A stretch of DNA of 64,000 bases from Candidatus Rifleibacteriota bacterium (GTDB taxonomy: Bacteria > Muiribacteriota > Ozemobacteria > Ozemobacterales > Ozemobacteraceae), in contig JAAYVD010000025.1 in assembly GCA_012517355.1 (NCBI GenBank), positions 1-64,000 of the forward strand. Direction: 5' to 3'. The position numbers and the translations under genes are program-made. The notes beneath the pieces are model-generated. The model was not told where the DNA came from, ran no database searches, and saw only the letters and a list, made by a program, of their open reading frames with translations. This document shows, in pieces, positions 54,050 to 62,357 of the stretch; positions within the stretch are counted from its first letter, which is position 1, and every line of letters starts with the position of its first letter.

Positions 54050-55480
54050 ATGGGAGACCGCGTCCGCGTCCGTTTCGCCCCTTCCCCCACCGGCTACCTG
54101 CACGTCGGCGGGGCCCGCACCGCCCTGTTCAACTGGCTGTATGCCCGCCAGCAGGGCGGGGTGTTCGTGCTGCGCATCGAGGACACCGACCTCGACCGCT
54201 CGACGGCCGAGTCCGAGGAGGGGCTGCTGCGCGACCTGCGCTGGCTGGGCCTCGACTGGGACGAAGGCCCCGGCGTCGGCGGCCCGCACGGGCCCTACCG
54301 GCAGTCCGAGCGGCGCGAGATCTACCAGAAGGCGGCGCGGTCGCTGCTCGAGTCCGGCAAGGCCTACCCCTGCTTCTGCCCCGAGGAGCTGCTCGAGGCC
54401 AAGCGGCAGCAGGCCGAGGCGGCAGGGGCGCCGCACCATTACGACGGCACCTGCCGCCGGCTGGCCCCCGACGAGGCGAAGCGCCGCATGGCAGCCGGCG
54501 AGCCGTATGCCATCCGCATGGCGGTGCCCCAGAAGGACATGAAGCTCGACGACCTCGTGCGCGGGCGGGTCGAGTGGAAGGCCGAGACCCTCGGGGATTT
54601 CATCATCCTGCGCTCCAACGGCATGCCGGTCTACAACTTCTGCGTGGTGGTCGACGACGCCGACATGCAGATCACCCACGTCATCCGCGGCGACGACCAC
54701 CTGACCAACACGCACCGGCAGCTGATCATCTACGAGGCGCTCGGCAAGCCCCTGCCCGTCTTCGGCCACGTCTCCATGATCCTCGGCCCCGACAAGACCA
54801 AACTGTCGAAGCGGCACGGCACCACCTCGGTCGGCCAGTATGCGCTCGACGGCTACCTGCCCGAGGGCATGGTCAACTTCCTGGCGCTGCTGGGCTGGAG
54901 CGAAGGCGTCGACCAGGAGTTCTACTGTCGCGCCGACCTGATCGAGAAATTCTCGCTCGACCGCATCGGGAAGTCGGCCGCCGTCTTCGACCAGACCAAG
55001 CTGGCCTGGATGAACGGCCTGCACATCCGTGCCCTCCCCCCCGAACGGCTCGGCGAGCTGGTGGCGCCGGTACTGCGCCAGGTCTGGCCGGCTGACGCCC
55101 GCCTGCACGACCCTGCTTTCCTGCGCAAGGCCGCGCTGCTGCTGCAGAACCACCTGCAGGTGTTGAAGGACGCCCCCGGCCTGCTGAAACCGGTCCTGGA
55201 AGGTGCCCCGCCCGAGAACGAAGAGGCCGCCGCCGCCCTCGCCGTGCCTGGCGCCGCCGGCCTCTACAGCGCCTTCGTCGAGGAACTCGGCCGCATCGAC
55301 TGGAAGCGCGAGACGATCAACGAGGCGCTGAAGGCGGCCGGCAAGAAGACATGCCTGAAGGGGAAGAACCTGTTCATGCCGATCCGGGTCAGGCTGACCG
55401 GCCAGTGCCACGGCCCCGACCTCGGCCTGGTCATCGACCTGCTCGGCCTCGACGAGGTCCGCCGCCGCCTGCTGGGCTAA
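54050..55480 (+). CDS. gltX: glutamyl-tRNA synthetase
   Basis: 476 residues, normal for GluRS/GlnRS-like class I enzymes. The HIGH-type motif is in FAPSPTGYLHVGGARTALFN and the KMSKS equivalent is KLSKRHGT near residue 250. Charges tRNA-Glu with glutamate. No Gln-specific features are visible, so discriminating versus non-discriminating charging cannot be told. Begins 2 bp after the CBS gene in the same operon. Confidence 0.97.
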   Translation: MGDRVRVRFAPSPTGYLHVGGARTALFNWLYARQQGGVFVLRIEDTDLDRSTAESEEGLLRDLRWLGLDWDEGPGVGGPHGPYRQSERREIYQKAARSLLESGKAYPCFCPEELLEAKRQQAEAAGAPHHYDGTCRRLAPDEAKRRMAAGEPYAIRMAVPQKDMKLDDLVRGRVEWKAETLGDFIILRSNGMPVYNFCVVVDDADMQITHVIRGDDHLTNTHRQLIIYEALGKPLPVFGHVSMILGPDKTKLSKRHGTTSVGQYALDGYLPEGMVNFLALLGWSEGVDQEFYCRADLIEKFSLDRIGKSAAVFDQTKLAWMNGLHIRALPPERLGELVAPVLRQVWPADARLHDPAFLRKAALLLQNHLQVLKDAPGLLKPVLEGAPPENEEAAAALAVPGAAGLYSAFVEELGRIDWKRETINEALKAAGKKTCLKGKNLFMPIRVRLTGQCHGPDLGLVIDLLGLDEVRRRLLG

Positions 55481-55532
55481 GGCTTTCCCCGGTCCCTTCC
55501 CTCCCCGACCCAGGGCCCGTGATGCCCCGGAC

Positions 55533-55616
55533 GGCCTCCTTTGCGATGCGCGAACCTCACGTTTCGCCCCGCCATCCGTGGCGGCAATGGGGCACTTCCG
55601 ACATCCTGTCGGTCGA
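55533..55616 (+). repeat. palindromic repeat R1, copy E
   Basis: Plus-strand R1: TCCTTTGCGATGCGCGAA, a weakened GCGAACCTCACGTTTCGC arm, an intact CCGCCATCCGTGGCGG and CCGACATCCTGTCGG. It lies 52 bp after gltX, where it could act as a 3'-end structure. Confidence 0.9.
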
Positions 55617-55746
55617 AACCGTTCTGGGACGGTCTCCGCGGTCCCTGCGAACGCGGTAGGGGCGGCCCCCCGTGGCCGCCCCCTGCCTGGAGGGGGCTCT
55701 CCGGGTTTCCCCGAACCATCGCGGATCTTGGGTTCCCACCCCCGCG

Positions 55747-55775
55747 TTGACGTCCCCCCCACCCCAGGGTAGACT
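55747..55775 (+). promoter_or_regulatory. promoter abutting the first pseudopilin gene
   Basis: TTGACG (55747-55752), 17 bp, TAGACT (55770-55775). The ATG at 55783 is 7 bp after the -10, where transcription would be expected to start, so the mRNA would be leaderless or nearly so. A GAAGG lies in the short interval but would not be transcribed. Confidence 0.8.
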
Positions 55776-55782
55776 GAAGGAA

Positions 55783-56244
55783 ATGGGCAGCACCGTACGG
55801 TTCCCTTTTGCTGGAAGGGTCCTTCGGCCTCCCCGGCGGGATGTCTCTCTGATCGAGGTGCTGCTGGGCATCACCTTGTTCGTGCTGCTCTTCTCCCATG
55901 TCATGACCGCGTTCGCGCCGACCGCCACCGACTACCACCGGCTGGTGCGCGGGTACTCGCTGGCCATCACGATCGCCAACTGGTACATCAATCTCCAGGA
56001 GGGGGCGATCTTCTACCACGGCAAGCTCGACGCCGACGAGCTGGGCCTGAAGAAGGACGTCACCGCCCTGATCCGGCGCAACTTCCCGCAGTGCGAACGG
56101 GAACTCCCCAAGCTGAAGGTCCTGGTGAACCAGTCCCTGGTCGGCACCAACCTCTACCAGATCGAGCTTTCCCTGACCTGGGAAGCGGGTTCCAAGCAGC
56201 ACCAGTATGCCATCAACCGGCTGAAGGCCGCCCCGACCTACTGA
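55783..56244 (+). CDS. type IV pilin-like/pseudopilin, atypical leader
   Basis: 153 residues from ATG 55783. After a basic leader (about 22 residues) comes the pilin signature VSLIEVLLGITLFVLLFSHV with the conserved Glu at +5. The residue before it is Asp (RRDVSL) instead of the usual Gly at -1, so processing by PilD may be altered. A soluble domain of about 100 residues follows. Minor pilin or type II secretion pseudopilin is likely. Its TGA overlaps the ATG of the next gene (TGATG). Confidence 0.72.
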   Translation: MGSTVRFPFAGRVLRPPRRDVSLIEVLLGITLFVLLFSHVMTAFAPTATDYHRLVRGYSLAITIANWYINLQEGAIFYHGKLDADELGLKKDVTALIRRNFPQCERELPKLKVLVNQSLVGTNLYQIELSLTWEAGSKQHQYAINRLKAAPTY

Positions 56245-56966
56245 TGATTCCTGCCGGTCCGACCCTCGCGGGACGAAGGACGGCGCCGGAGATTCCAACG
56301 GAGGCTGAGCACAACGTGGACCAGAGCGGATGGACCCGGCAATGGGCGCTGACGCCCGAAGGGCCCCCTGGCGGGGCGCGAAACGGGCGTTTCGCGCCGC
56401 CATCCCCGACGGCAAGGGAGCCCTTCCGACATGGTGTCGGTCGGCGCTGCCCTCCCTCCGGGACGAGGATCCCGCGGGCGGGCATGACCATCATCGAGGT
56501 TTTGATGGCCATCGCCCTGATCACCATGCTGCTGGCGATGGTCGTCTACGTGTTCTACTTCTCGGGCAAGACGAAGGGCATGACCGAGCAGCTCGACGCC
56601 TTCCACGAAGCGCGGGTGGTCGACTACTTCCTGTCCTCGGAACTGAAGTTCAGCACCGGCATCATCTACCCCATCCTGCCTGAAAACGGCGTCGGGGCTT
56701 CACCCACCGTCAACCAGGTCATCTTCCGTGACGCGCTCAACCAGGTGAAGGCCGTCTTCCTCACGCCCGGCCACGACCTGGTTCTGCTCAACTACGACCG
56801 GATCGTCGGCCGGCAGGTGGCCGCCCCGCAGGTGCTGGGCCGCAACGTGCAGCGGTTCGAGGTGACCCTGTACCCGACACGGGTGGTCGAATACCGGGCC
56901 CTGTTCAAGCTCGGCGACCAGGAACACGAGATCGTCAACCAGCTTCTTCCCGTCAATCAGCTCTGA
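56244..56966 (+). CDS. pseudopilin with repeat-expanded leader
   Basis: 240 residues if started at ATG 56244, which overlaps the previous stop. The prepilin cleavage motif RAG-MTIIEVLMAIALI comes only after about 80 residues, whereas leaders are usually 5-30. An R1 repeat (56361-56445) accounts for about 28 of them and is in frame (PPGGARNGRFAPPS). No ATG, GTG or TTG lies close before the cleavage site except a GTG at 56316. The mature part has a pilin helix and a beta-rich domain, similar in size to PilW/GspJ-like minor pilins. Confidence 0.68.
   Translation: MIPAGPTLAGRRTAPEIPTEAEHNVDQSGWTRQWALTPEGPPGGARNGRFAPPSPTAREPFRHGVGRRCPPSGTRIPRAGMTIIEVLMAIALITMLLAMVVYVFYFSGKTKGMTEQLDAFHEARVVDYFLSSELKFSTGIIYPILPENGVGASPTVNQVIFRDALNQVKAVFLTPGHDLVLLNYDRIVGRQVAAPQVLGRNVQRFEVTLYPTRVVEYRALFKLGDQEHEIVNQLLPVNQL
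56361..56445 (+). repeat. palindromic repeat R1, copy F (in frame in pseudopilin leader)
   Basis: GCGCGAAACGGGCGTTTCGC is perfect. The next arm is altered (CCGCCATCCCCGACGG) and the last, CCGACATGGTGTCGG, is intact. Read in a different frame from copies B and C, it remains open. Confidence 0.88.
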
Positions 56967-57001
56967 ATGCACCGGCCCGCCCGGGCCGAGGGAGGTGCCA
57001 C

Positions 57002-59734
57002 ATGGATCGGAATCGCCAGGGGCTCGGAAAGGCAGGCGGCGCGGCCGGCCGGCGGGGTTCGGCCATCTTCATGGCCATCATCATGGGGATCATCTTCTTC
57101 ATGGTGGTGTCGTCGCTGCTGCACTACCTCTCGGGGGAACGGCGGCAGGTCAAGCACGTCATCGGCAAGAAACAGGCCGAGCTGCTCGCCATCTCCGGCA
57201 TCGACTGGGCGGAACAGGAGCTGCGGCAGAAGCGCTGGTACCAGGACCCCTGGGGCACCTCGGTGACCGGCGGCGGGCGGCCCTCGTCCGGCCTGTCCGA
57301 GCTGACCCCGTTCGGGCCCGGCATGGGGAAGGTGACGGTCGTCTGCGAGGACGTGCCCGCCCGGACCCCGGTGACCAACATCCGGAACATGCAGCAGTTG
57401 TGGCTGCTGCACCACATCAACGTCTTCTCGCTCGGCGAGTTCGGCGACTCGCGCTGCCTGCTCTACGGACGGTTCATCATGTCGCCCGAGCCGGCGCTGA
57501 ACGACGATTCCACCGACGCGGTGATCTTCGCCGACGAGGGGACGAACCCCGGCCAGGTGGCGGTCAAGCTTCCCGACAGCGGCGGTGAGCGGTTCAAGGT
57601 GACCCAGATCCTGTGCCAGACCGGCAGCAAGGTGGACATCAACCAGGTGCTGGTCCGGATGGCCGCCGTCAGCGACCCCTCCCGCACCGTCGAGGTGCGG
57701 CCGCCGGCCCACGGCACGGTCCGCAGCGTGCGGTGCGCGGTGGGCGACACCGTCTCCAGCCGCGACACCCTGGTGGTCCTGGGCAAGGAGGGCAGCGGCG
57801 GGGCGGGACGGACGCTCAAGCGCATGGTGCGCGTCACCCGCATCGATGCCCAGCCCTGGGCCGACTTCGACATCACCGACTTCGAGGACCGGCACGCCCT
57901 GTCGGAATACATCGGCGTGCTGTCGGAGGTCTACCTGTTGAACTACGGCGCCCGGCCCGACCTGCAGAAGGCCGCCGAGGCCAACCGCAGCGGCGGCCTG
58001 CCCAAGGAGATGACGCCGGAGGAGTTCCTGCAGCGGTTCCCGGCCGGAGTGCGCAACACCACCCAGGACCGGGCCGAGAACGAGTTTTTGGCCGACCTGC
58101 TGCGGCGGTTCACGCTGACCCCGGCGAAGAACTGGCCCGAGGCGGTGAAGAAGCTCGCCCTGCAGCTCGACCACCCGCGCATGGACGTGCCGCCCGACCT
58201 GCGGCAGACCTTGCAGGAACTGGGGTTGTTGAACCTGCGCGACAGCGCGCCGCGCCGCGATCCCCGCCTCTACCAGCCCCGCATTCCGATGGACGAGTAT
58301 CTCGACCTGTTGCGGCCGGTCTTCAACGACGACCCCGAGAACTTCATCCAAAAGCTGTCCGAGCTGCCCGACGCCTCTCGCTGGATCGAGGTTTTGAAAG
58401 ACCCCAAGTACGGCAAGCGGCCCGCCTCCAAGAAGGAGACGAGCAAGGGCATCCAGATCGTCAAGCCCGAGAACGAGTCGCGCATCACGGTGAGCAAGGT
58501 GCCCAAGCCCTACGACTTCATCGACCCCACCAGCGGATACCAGGGGCGGGTCGAGCACGTGCTCGGCTTCATCCGGAAATACTATTCCGACGTCGGGTCG
58601 GTGTTGCCACGGGAACCCGTGCGCAACCTCGAGTTCCTCGACTGGCCCCTGCCCAACCCGCCGCCCGCGCCACCCCCGCCCCGGGAAGGAGGCGAGTGGG
58701 TCTGGTGTCCCGGCGAACCCGGCGTTCCGCCCGGCCTCCCGACCTGGAGCTACAAGGGCGGCAAGGTGATCGAGGTCCCCTTCCCCAGCGGCGGCCGGCG
58801 TGACCACGAACCCGCCGGCGGCCCGCCCGACGGGGGCCAGCGGTCCTACGAGATCAAGGGCGTCGCCCCCACCCGCGGCGGTGGTGGCGCCGGCGACGGG
58901 GCCCGGGCCCCCGACGGCAGCGGCCGGATGAACGACGACGGCGCCGGGGCCCCCGTGAGCGGGGGCAGCGGCGATACCCAGGGCGCCGGCGCCCCCGTTT
59001 CGGACGGCGGCCAGAACACCTCGGGCGGCCGGTCGCCCGACCCGGCCGGCTCGATCTTTTCCACCAACCATCCGGCCTCCAAGATCCCGACCGGGGGCAC
59101 CTTCACCGGCACCGCGGGCCCGGCCGGCATTCCGCCCAAACAGGGCGATTACGCCTGGGTCGAGCCCTGTCCCTCGGGCGGGTCGCCGGCGGGCGGCGGG
59201 GGGCAGAACGCCTGGGCCAATGACGGTGACCTGCCCGGCGCCGGCCAGACCGACGGCAACAAGCTCGGCGGCGAGACCCCGGGCGGGCCAGGCACCGCCG
59301 ACGGCCATGGCCAGGACATGGACGGCAAACCCGCCGGGGTCGACGGCAACGGCCTCGGCCAGACCGGAAAGCCGGGTCAGTCAGACGGCAGCGGCTACAA
59401 CCAGGACGGCAAGCCGGGTCAGGCCGACGGCGACGGCACCGGGCTCGACGGCAAGCCGGGGCAGGCCAACGACGGCGGGTCGGCGACCACCGGCCGCCCG
59501 GGCGGGGCCACCGCCGGGCAGGCCAATTCCCCTGGCGGATCGAACGGCACGGCCGGGCAGGCAGGCTCCCCGGGGTCGGGCGGCCGGACGACGGTGACGG
59601 GCCCGGTGGATTCCACGAGCCCGGTCATCAAGTGTCCCAAGTGCGGCAAGCTGCACAAGAATCCGAACTACAAGAGCCCCGGCGGCAAGAGCGGCGGCGG
59701 GGGCGGCAGCGGTGCCGTGCGCGGCGGCTGCTGA
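57002..59734 (+). CDS. large PilX/GspK-like pseudopilin with Gly-rich repeat tail
   Basis: 910 residues. The N-terminus (GRRGSAIFMAIIMGIIFFMVVSSL) is a pilin-type helix without Glu5, as in PilX/GspK minor pilins. A region around 230-265 (VRPPAHGTVRSVRCAVGDTV) resembles a biotinyl/lipoyl-like barrel turn. A long helical middle follows (about 300-560). From about 580 the protein is Gly/Pro/Asp-rich with a 14-residue tandem repeat, and it ends in a CPKCGK zinc-knuckle-like half and Lys/Gly-rich tail. It starts 35 bp after the second pseudopilin and is probably the large tip subunit of that pilus-like assembly. The Gly-rich tail is unusual for the family. Confidence 0.7.
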   Translation: MDRNRQGLGKAGGAAGRRGSAIFMAIIMGIIFFMVVSSLLHYLSGERRQVKHVIGKKQAELLAISGIDWAEQELRQKRWYQDPWGTSVTGGGRPSSGLSELTPFGPGMGKVTVVCEDVPARTPVTNIRNMQQLWLLHHINVFSLGEFGDSRCLLYGRFIMSPEPALNDDSTDAVIFADEGTNPGQVAVKLPDSGGERFKVTQILCQTGSKVDINQVLVRMAAVSDPSRTVEVRPPAHGTVRSVRCAVGDTVSSRDTLVVLGKEGSGGAGRTLKRMVRVTRIDAQPWADFDITDFEDRHALSEYIGVLSEVYLLNYGARPDLQKAAEANRSGGLPKEMTPEEFLQRFPAGVRNTTQDRAENEFLADLLRRFTLTPAKNWPEAVKKLALQLDHPRMDVPPDLRQTLQELGLLNLRDSAPRRDPRLYQPRIPMDEYLDLLRPVFNDDPENFIQKLSELPDASRWIEVLKDPKYGKRPASKKETSKGIQIVKPENESRITVSKVPKPYDFIDPTSGYQGRVEHVLGFIRKYYSDVGSVLPREPVRNLEFLDWPLPNPPPAPPPPREGGEWVWCPGEPGVPPGLPTWSYKGGKVIEVPFPSGGRRDHEPAGGPPDGGQRSYEIKGVAPTRGGGGAGDGARAPDGSGRMNDDGAGAPVSGGSGDTQGAGAPVSDGGQNTSGGRSPDPAGSIFSTNHPASKIPTGGTFTGTAGPAGIPPKQGDYAWVEPCPSGGSPAGGGGQNAWANDGDLPGAGQTDGNKLGGETPGGPGTADGHGQDMDGKPAGVDGNGLGQTGKPGQSDGSGYNQDGKPGQADGDGTGLDGKPGQANDGGSATTGRPGGATAGQANSPGGSNGTAGQAGSPGSGGRTTVTGPVDSTSPVIKCPKCGKLHKNPNYKSPGGKSGGGGGSGAVRGGC
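59300..59467 (+). repeat. 42-bp tandem repeat x4 in pseudopilin tail
   Basis: Four units of 14 codons with consensus DG-x-G-x-x-x-(D/T)-GKPGQ-(A/S). Collagen-like composition but not strict Gly-x-y. Likely an extended surface-exposed spacer prone to copy-number change. Confidence 0.8.
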
Positions 59735-59760
59735 CCCGGCCCCCACGTTTCGATGCCCTG

Positions 59761-59792
59761 ACATCCCCGCCTCCGGGCGGGGATGTTCTTTT
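59761..59792 (+). terminator. intrinsic terminator after the pseudopilin operon
   Basis: Perfect 11-bp stem (59761-59771 with 59776-59786), loop TCCG, then TCTTTT. Lies 26 bp after the stop of the large pseudopilin gene. The following gap to 60226 holds R1 copy G and otherwise no gene. Confidence 0.9.
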
Positions 59793-59910
59793 CCGCCGGA
59801 AAGGCCACCAAGCCCTCGACCGCAGCGTTTTCCCTGCCTCGCACCGGTTGGGACGGGCCAGGCCACCCTCTCCTGCCGGATTCCCCCTCCTCCTTCGGCG
59901 GCGGGCGGGC

Positions 59911-60022
59911 GGCCCCTGTGCGATGCGCGAAACGGGCGTTTCGCGCCGCCATCCGTGGCGGCAAAGGGGCACGCTCGACATCGTGTCGGCAAAGGGGCAC
60001 TTTCGACATCGTGTCGGTCGGG
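59911..60022 (+). repeat. palindromic repeat R1, copy G (reference copy, duplicated tail)
   Basis: Definition of R1: GGCCCCTTTGCGATGC, hairpin GCGAAACGGGCGTTTCGC, hairpin CCGCCATCCGTGGCGG, then GCAAAGGGGC, which pairs back to the first arm, then hairpin CCGACATCGTGTCGG; about 85 bp in all. In this copy the last part (GGCAAAGGGGCAC plus CGACATCGTGTCGG) is repeated in tandem. It lies between the pseudopilin terminator and the aldo-keto reductase gene. Confidence 0.92.
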
Positions 60023-60226
60023 GCCACTCTCCCGTTGGCAGGTCCCGAATCCGATCAGCCTCATCTGCACCCATCCGCGTTCATTGGCGGCGGGTTCCTT
60101 CCGGGCATTTCCCTGCAAGATTCGTTGATCGGGGGACTCTTCCCCCCGCCGGCGCCTGACGGTATCATGGAGAAGGTCCGGGTGATCCGCCGGCCCGAAT
60201 CTCCCCCCGAAAGGACCCCCGCAGCC

Positions 60227-61375
60227 ATGAAACGACGCGATTTTCTGAGATGGACCCTGGCGGGCACAGCCGCCGCCGGGCTGGGCGGCACCCGCGCCCT
60301 GCTTCCCGCGAGTGCCGAGGAGGCGCAGTTCCCCCCCGTGCCCGTCTATCGAACGCTGGGCCGCACGGGGCTGAAAGTCACCATCGTCGGGTTCGGGGCC
60401 ATGCTCACGCCCGAGGCGGAAGTGATCGAGGCCGCGCTCGAGGCCGGGGTCAACTACGTCGACACGGCCCGCAAGTACATGGACGGCCGCAACGAGGAGA
60501 TCGTGGGCCGGGCCATCCGGGGCCGGCGCGACAAGATCTTCCTGGCCACCAAGACCCGGCCGAAGTCGGTCACGAAAGCGGAGATCTTCGAGGACGTCGA
60601 GACCAGCCTGGCGAAGCTGGGGACCGACCACATCGACGTCATCCAGCTCCACAACCTCGACCTCGGGAACAAGGACCGGATCTTCAACCCCGAGACGCGG
60701 GCCGCTCTGAAGGAGCTGCAGCAGCAGGGGAAGGTGCGCTTCCTCGGCGTGACCACCCACACCAACCAGGCCGAGATCCTCGACGCGGTCGCCACCGACC
60801 CTGAACGCTTCTTCGACACGGTTCTCGTCTCGTACAACTTCAAGAACAGTGGTGACGTGCGGGAGGCGGTCGCCCGGGCGGCCAAGGCCGGCGTGGGCAT
60901 CATCGGCATGAAGACGCAGGCGGGGGGCTACCCCACCGGCGACCTGGGGAGCGCCACCCCGCACCAGGCCGCGCTGAAGTGGGTGCTGAGCGACACCAAC
61001 GTGGCGACCACGATCCCCGGCATGAAGGACATGGCGATGCTGCGCGAGGACCTGTCGGTGATGGGCATGAAGTTCTCGGCCGCCGACGCCGAGGCCCTCG
61101 AGCGGTACGGGCGGGTCATCGACAAGACCTTCTGCCGCCTGTGCGCGAAGTGCGAACCCGGCTGCCCGCGGGGCGTGCCCATCAGCGTCGTCAACCGCAG
61201 CCTGATGTATGCCGAGGCCTACGGCCAGGCGACCCTGGCCCGGGAGACCTACGGCGAGATCCCCGCCGGCCGGTCGGCCGCGGCCTGTGGGCAGTGCCCC
61301 ACCTGTGTGGCCCATTGCCCCAACGGCCTCGACATCGCCGCCAAGATGCGGACGGCGCGGGGCCTTTTCGCCTAG
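60227..61375 (+). CDS. Tat-exported aldo/keto reductase with C-terminal ferredoxin domain
   Basis: 382 residues. Twin-arginine signal (KRRDFLRWTLAGTAAAGLGG). The aldo/keto reductase barrel (about 45-310) contains YVDTARKYMDGRNEE and IDVIQLHNLD, with the usual Asp/Tyr/Lys/His positions largely recognisable. After it, CRLCAKCEPGCPRGV and CGQCPTCVAHCPNG give two Cys-rich motifs for [4Fe-4S] clusters. Such AKR-ferredoxin fusions are common in anaerobes; substrate unknown. Export as a folded enzyme fits the Tat signal. AAAGGA precedes the ATG. Followed after 10 bp by the DUF6599-type gene. Confidence 0.87.
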   Translation: MKRRDFLRWTLAGTAAAGLGGTRALLPASAEEAQFPPVPVYRTLGRTGLKVTIVGFGAMLTPEAEVIEAALEAGVNYVDTARKYMDGRNEEIVGRAIRGRRDKIFLATKTRPKSVTKAEIFEDVETSLAKLGTDHIDVIQLHNLDLGNKDRIFNPETRAALKELQQQGKVRFLGVTTHTNQAEILDAVATDPERFFDTVLVSYNFKNSGDVREAVARAAKAGVGIIGMKTQAGGYPTGDLGSATPHQAALKWVLSDTNVATTIPGMKDMAMLREDLSVMGMKFSAADAEALERYGRVIDKTFCRLCAKCEPGCPRGVPISVVNRSLMYAEAYGQATLARETYGEIPAGRSAAACGQCPTCVAHCPNGLDIAAKMRTARGLFA

Positions 61376-61385
61376 GAAGCCGGAG

Positions 61386-62357
61386 ATGACCGGGAACCGC
61401 AGGCTTCGCCCGATCGTCCTCCTGTTCGCCGTGGCCACGATCCTGGCCGGCTGGTCGGCTCCCGCGGGCGGCGGCGAGGCCGGCCCGGATGCCGGCTTCC
61501 TGCCCACCGCCGGGTTCGCCCCGGGGTGGGTGGCCGACGGCGCGGTCGAGACGTTCGATCGCGACACCCTCTACGAGCACATCAACGGAGAGGCCGAGCT
61601 GTACCTTCCCTACGGTTTCGAACGCCTCACCGCGGCCTACTTCAAACCGGCCGACGGCCCGAAGACGGGCCTGGGGGTCGACCTCTACCGCATGGGTTCC
61701 CCCCTCGACGCCTTCGGCATCTTCTCGAACTACCGTTCCCCGGAAGGCGAGGAAGCGGGCATCGGCGCGGGGTCAGAGATCTCGGACTACCACCTGTTGT
61801 TCTGGCAGGACCGGTTCTTTGTGCGGCTGTCGGCCTCGGGCGGCCAGCCGGGCCGGCCGGTGCTGCGGGCCGCGGCCGAGGCAGTGGCGAAAGCCCTGCC
61901 CGGGCCGGCGACCACCCCGGCGGAACTGGATCTGCTGGCCATCCCGGAACGGACCCCCCGCTCCGAGAAGTTCGTGGCCACCAGCCTGCTCGGCTACTCC
62001 TTTTTCCCGCGAGGGCTGACGGCCGACGCCACGCTCGACGGCCGGCCGGTGAGACTGTTCGTGGTCGTGACGCCGTCGGCCGCCAGCGCCGGCGCCGCCC
62101 TCGACGCCTACGTGTCCGAACTGGCCAGGGCGGGGAGTCCGCCGCCCACGCGCCCCACCGGCAACGCTTCCTCGTCGACAACGCCGGGGGAAGATCCGGG
62201 CGCCTCGCGGGAACCGGCCCTGCTGGCCCGCGACCCGCTCTACAAGGGGGTCGCGCTGCAACCGTCGGGCCCCCTGCTGTTCGGCATCGCCCGGCTGGAG
62301 GACCCCACGGCGGGGGTCGCCCTGCTCGAACGATGGGTGGGCGGCCAGCCGCACTGA
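61386..62357 (+). CDS. exported DUF6599-type protein
   Basis: 323 residues. Signal peptide (IVLLFAVATILAGWSAPAGG), then TFDRDTLYEHINGEAELYLPYGFERLTAAYF and DLYRMGSPLDAFGIFSNYRS, which are the signature of the DUF6599 family. Function of the family is unknown. The second half is a duplicated-looking alpha/beta region. GGAAG precedes the ATG and only 10 bp separate it from the Tat-exported reductase, so the two proteins may work together in the periplasm. Confidence 0.83.
   Translation: MTGNRRLRPIVLLFAVATILAGWSAPAGGGEAGPDAGFLPTAGFAPGWVADGAVETFDRDTLYEHINGEAELYLPYGFERLTAAYFKPADGPKTGLGVDLYRMGSPLDAFGIFSNYRSPEGEEAGIGAGSEISDYHLLFWQDRFFVRLSASGGQPGRPVLRAAAEAVAKALPGPATTPAELDLLAIPERTPRSEKFVATSLLGYSFFPRGLTADATLDGRPVRLFVVVTPSAASAGAALDAYVSELARAGSPPPTRPTGNASSSTTPGEDPGASREPALLARDPLYKGVALQPSGPLLFGIARLEDPTAGVALLERWVGGQPH

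Noticed and set aside
56957-59308. 783-codon minus-strand open frame
   Set aside because: Antisense to the large pseudopilin, made of Gly/Val/Leu/His-rich shadow codons; no ribosome site.
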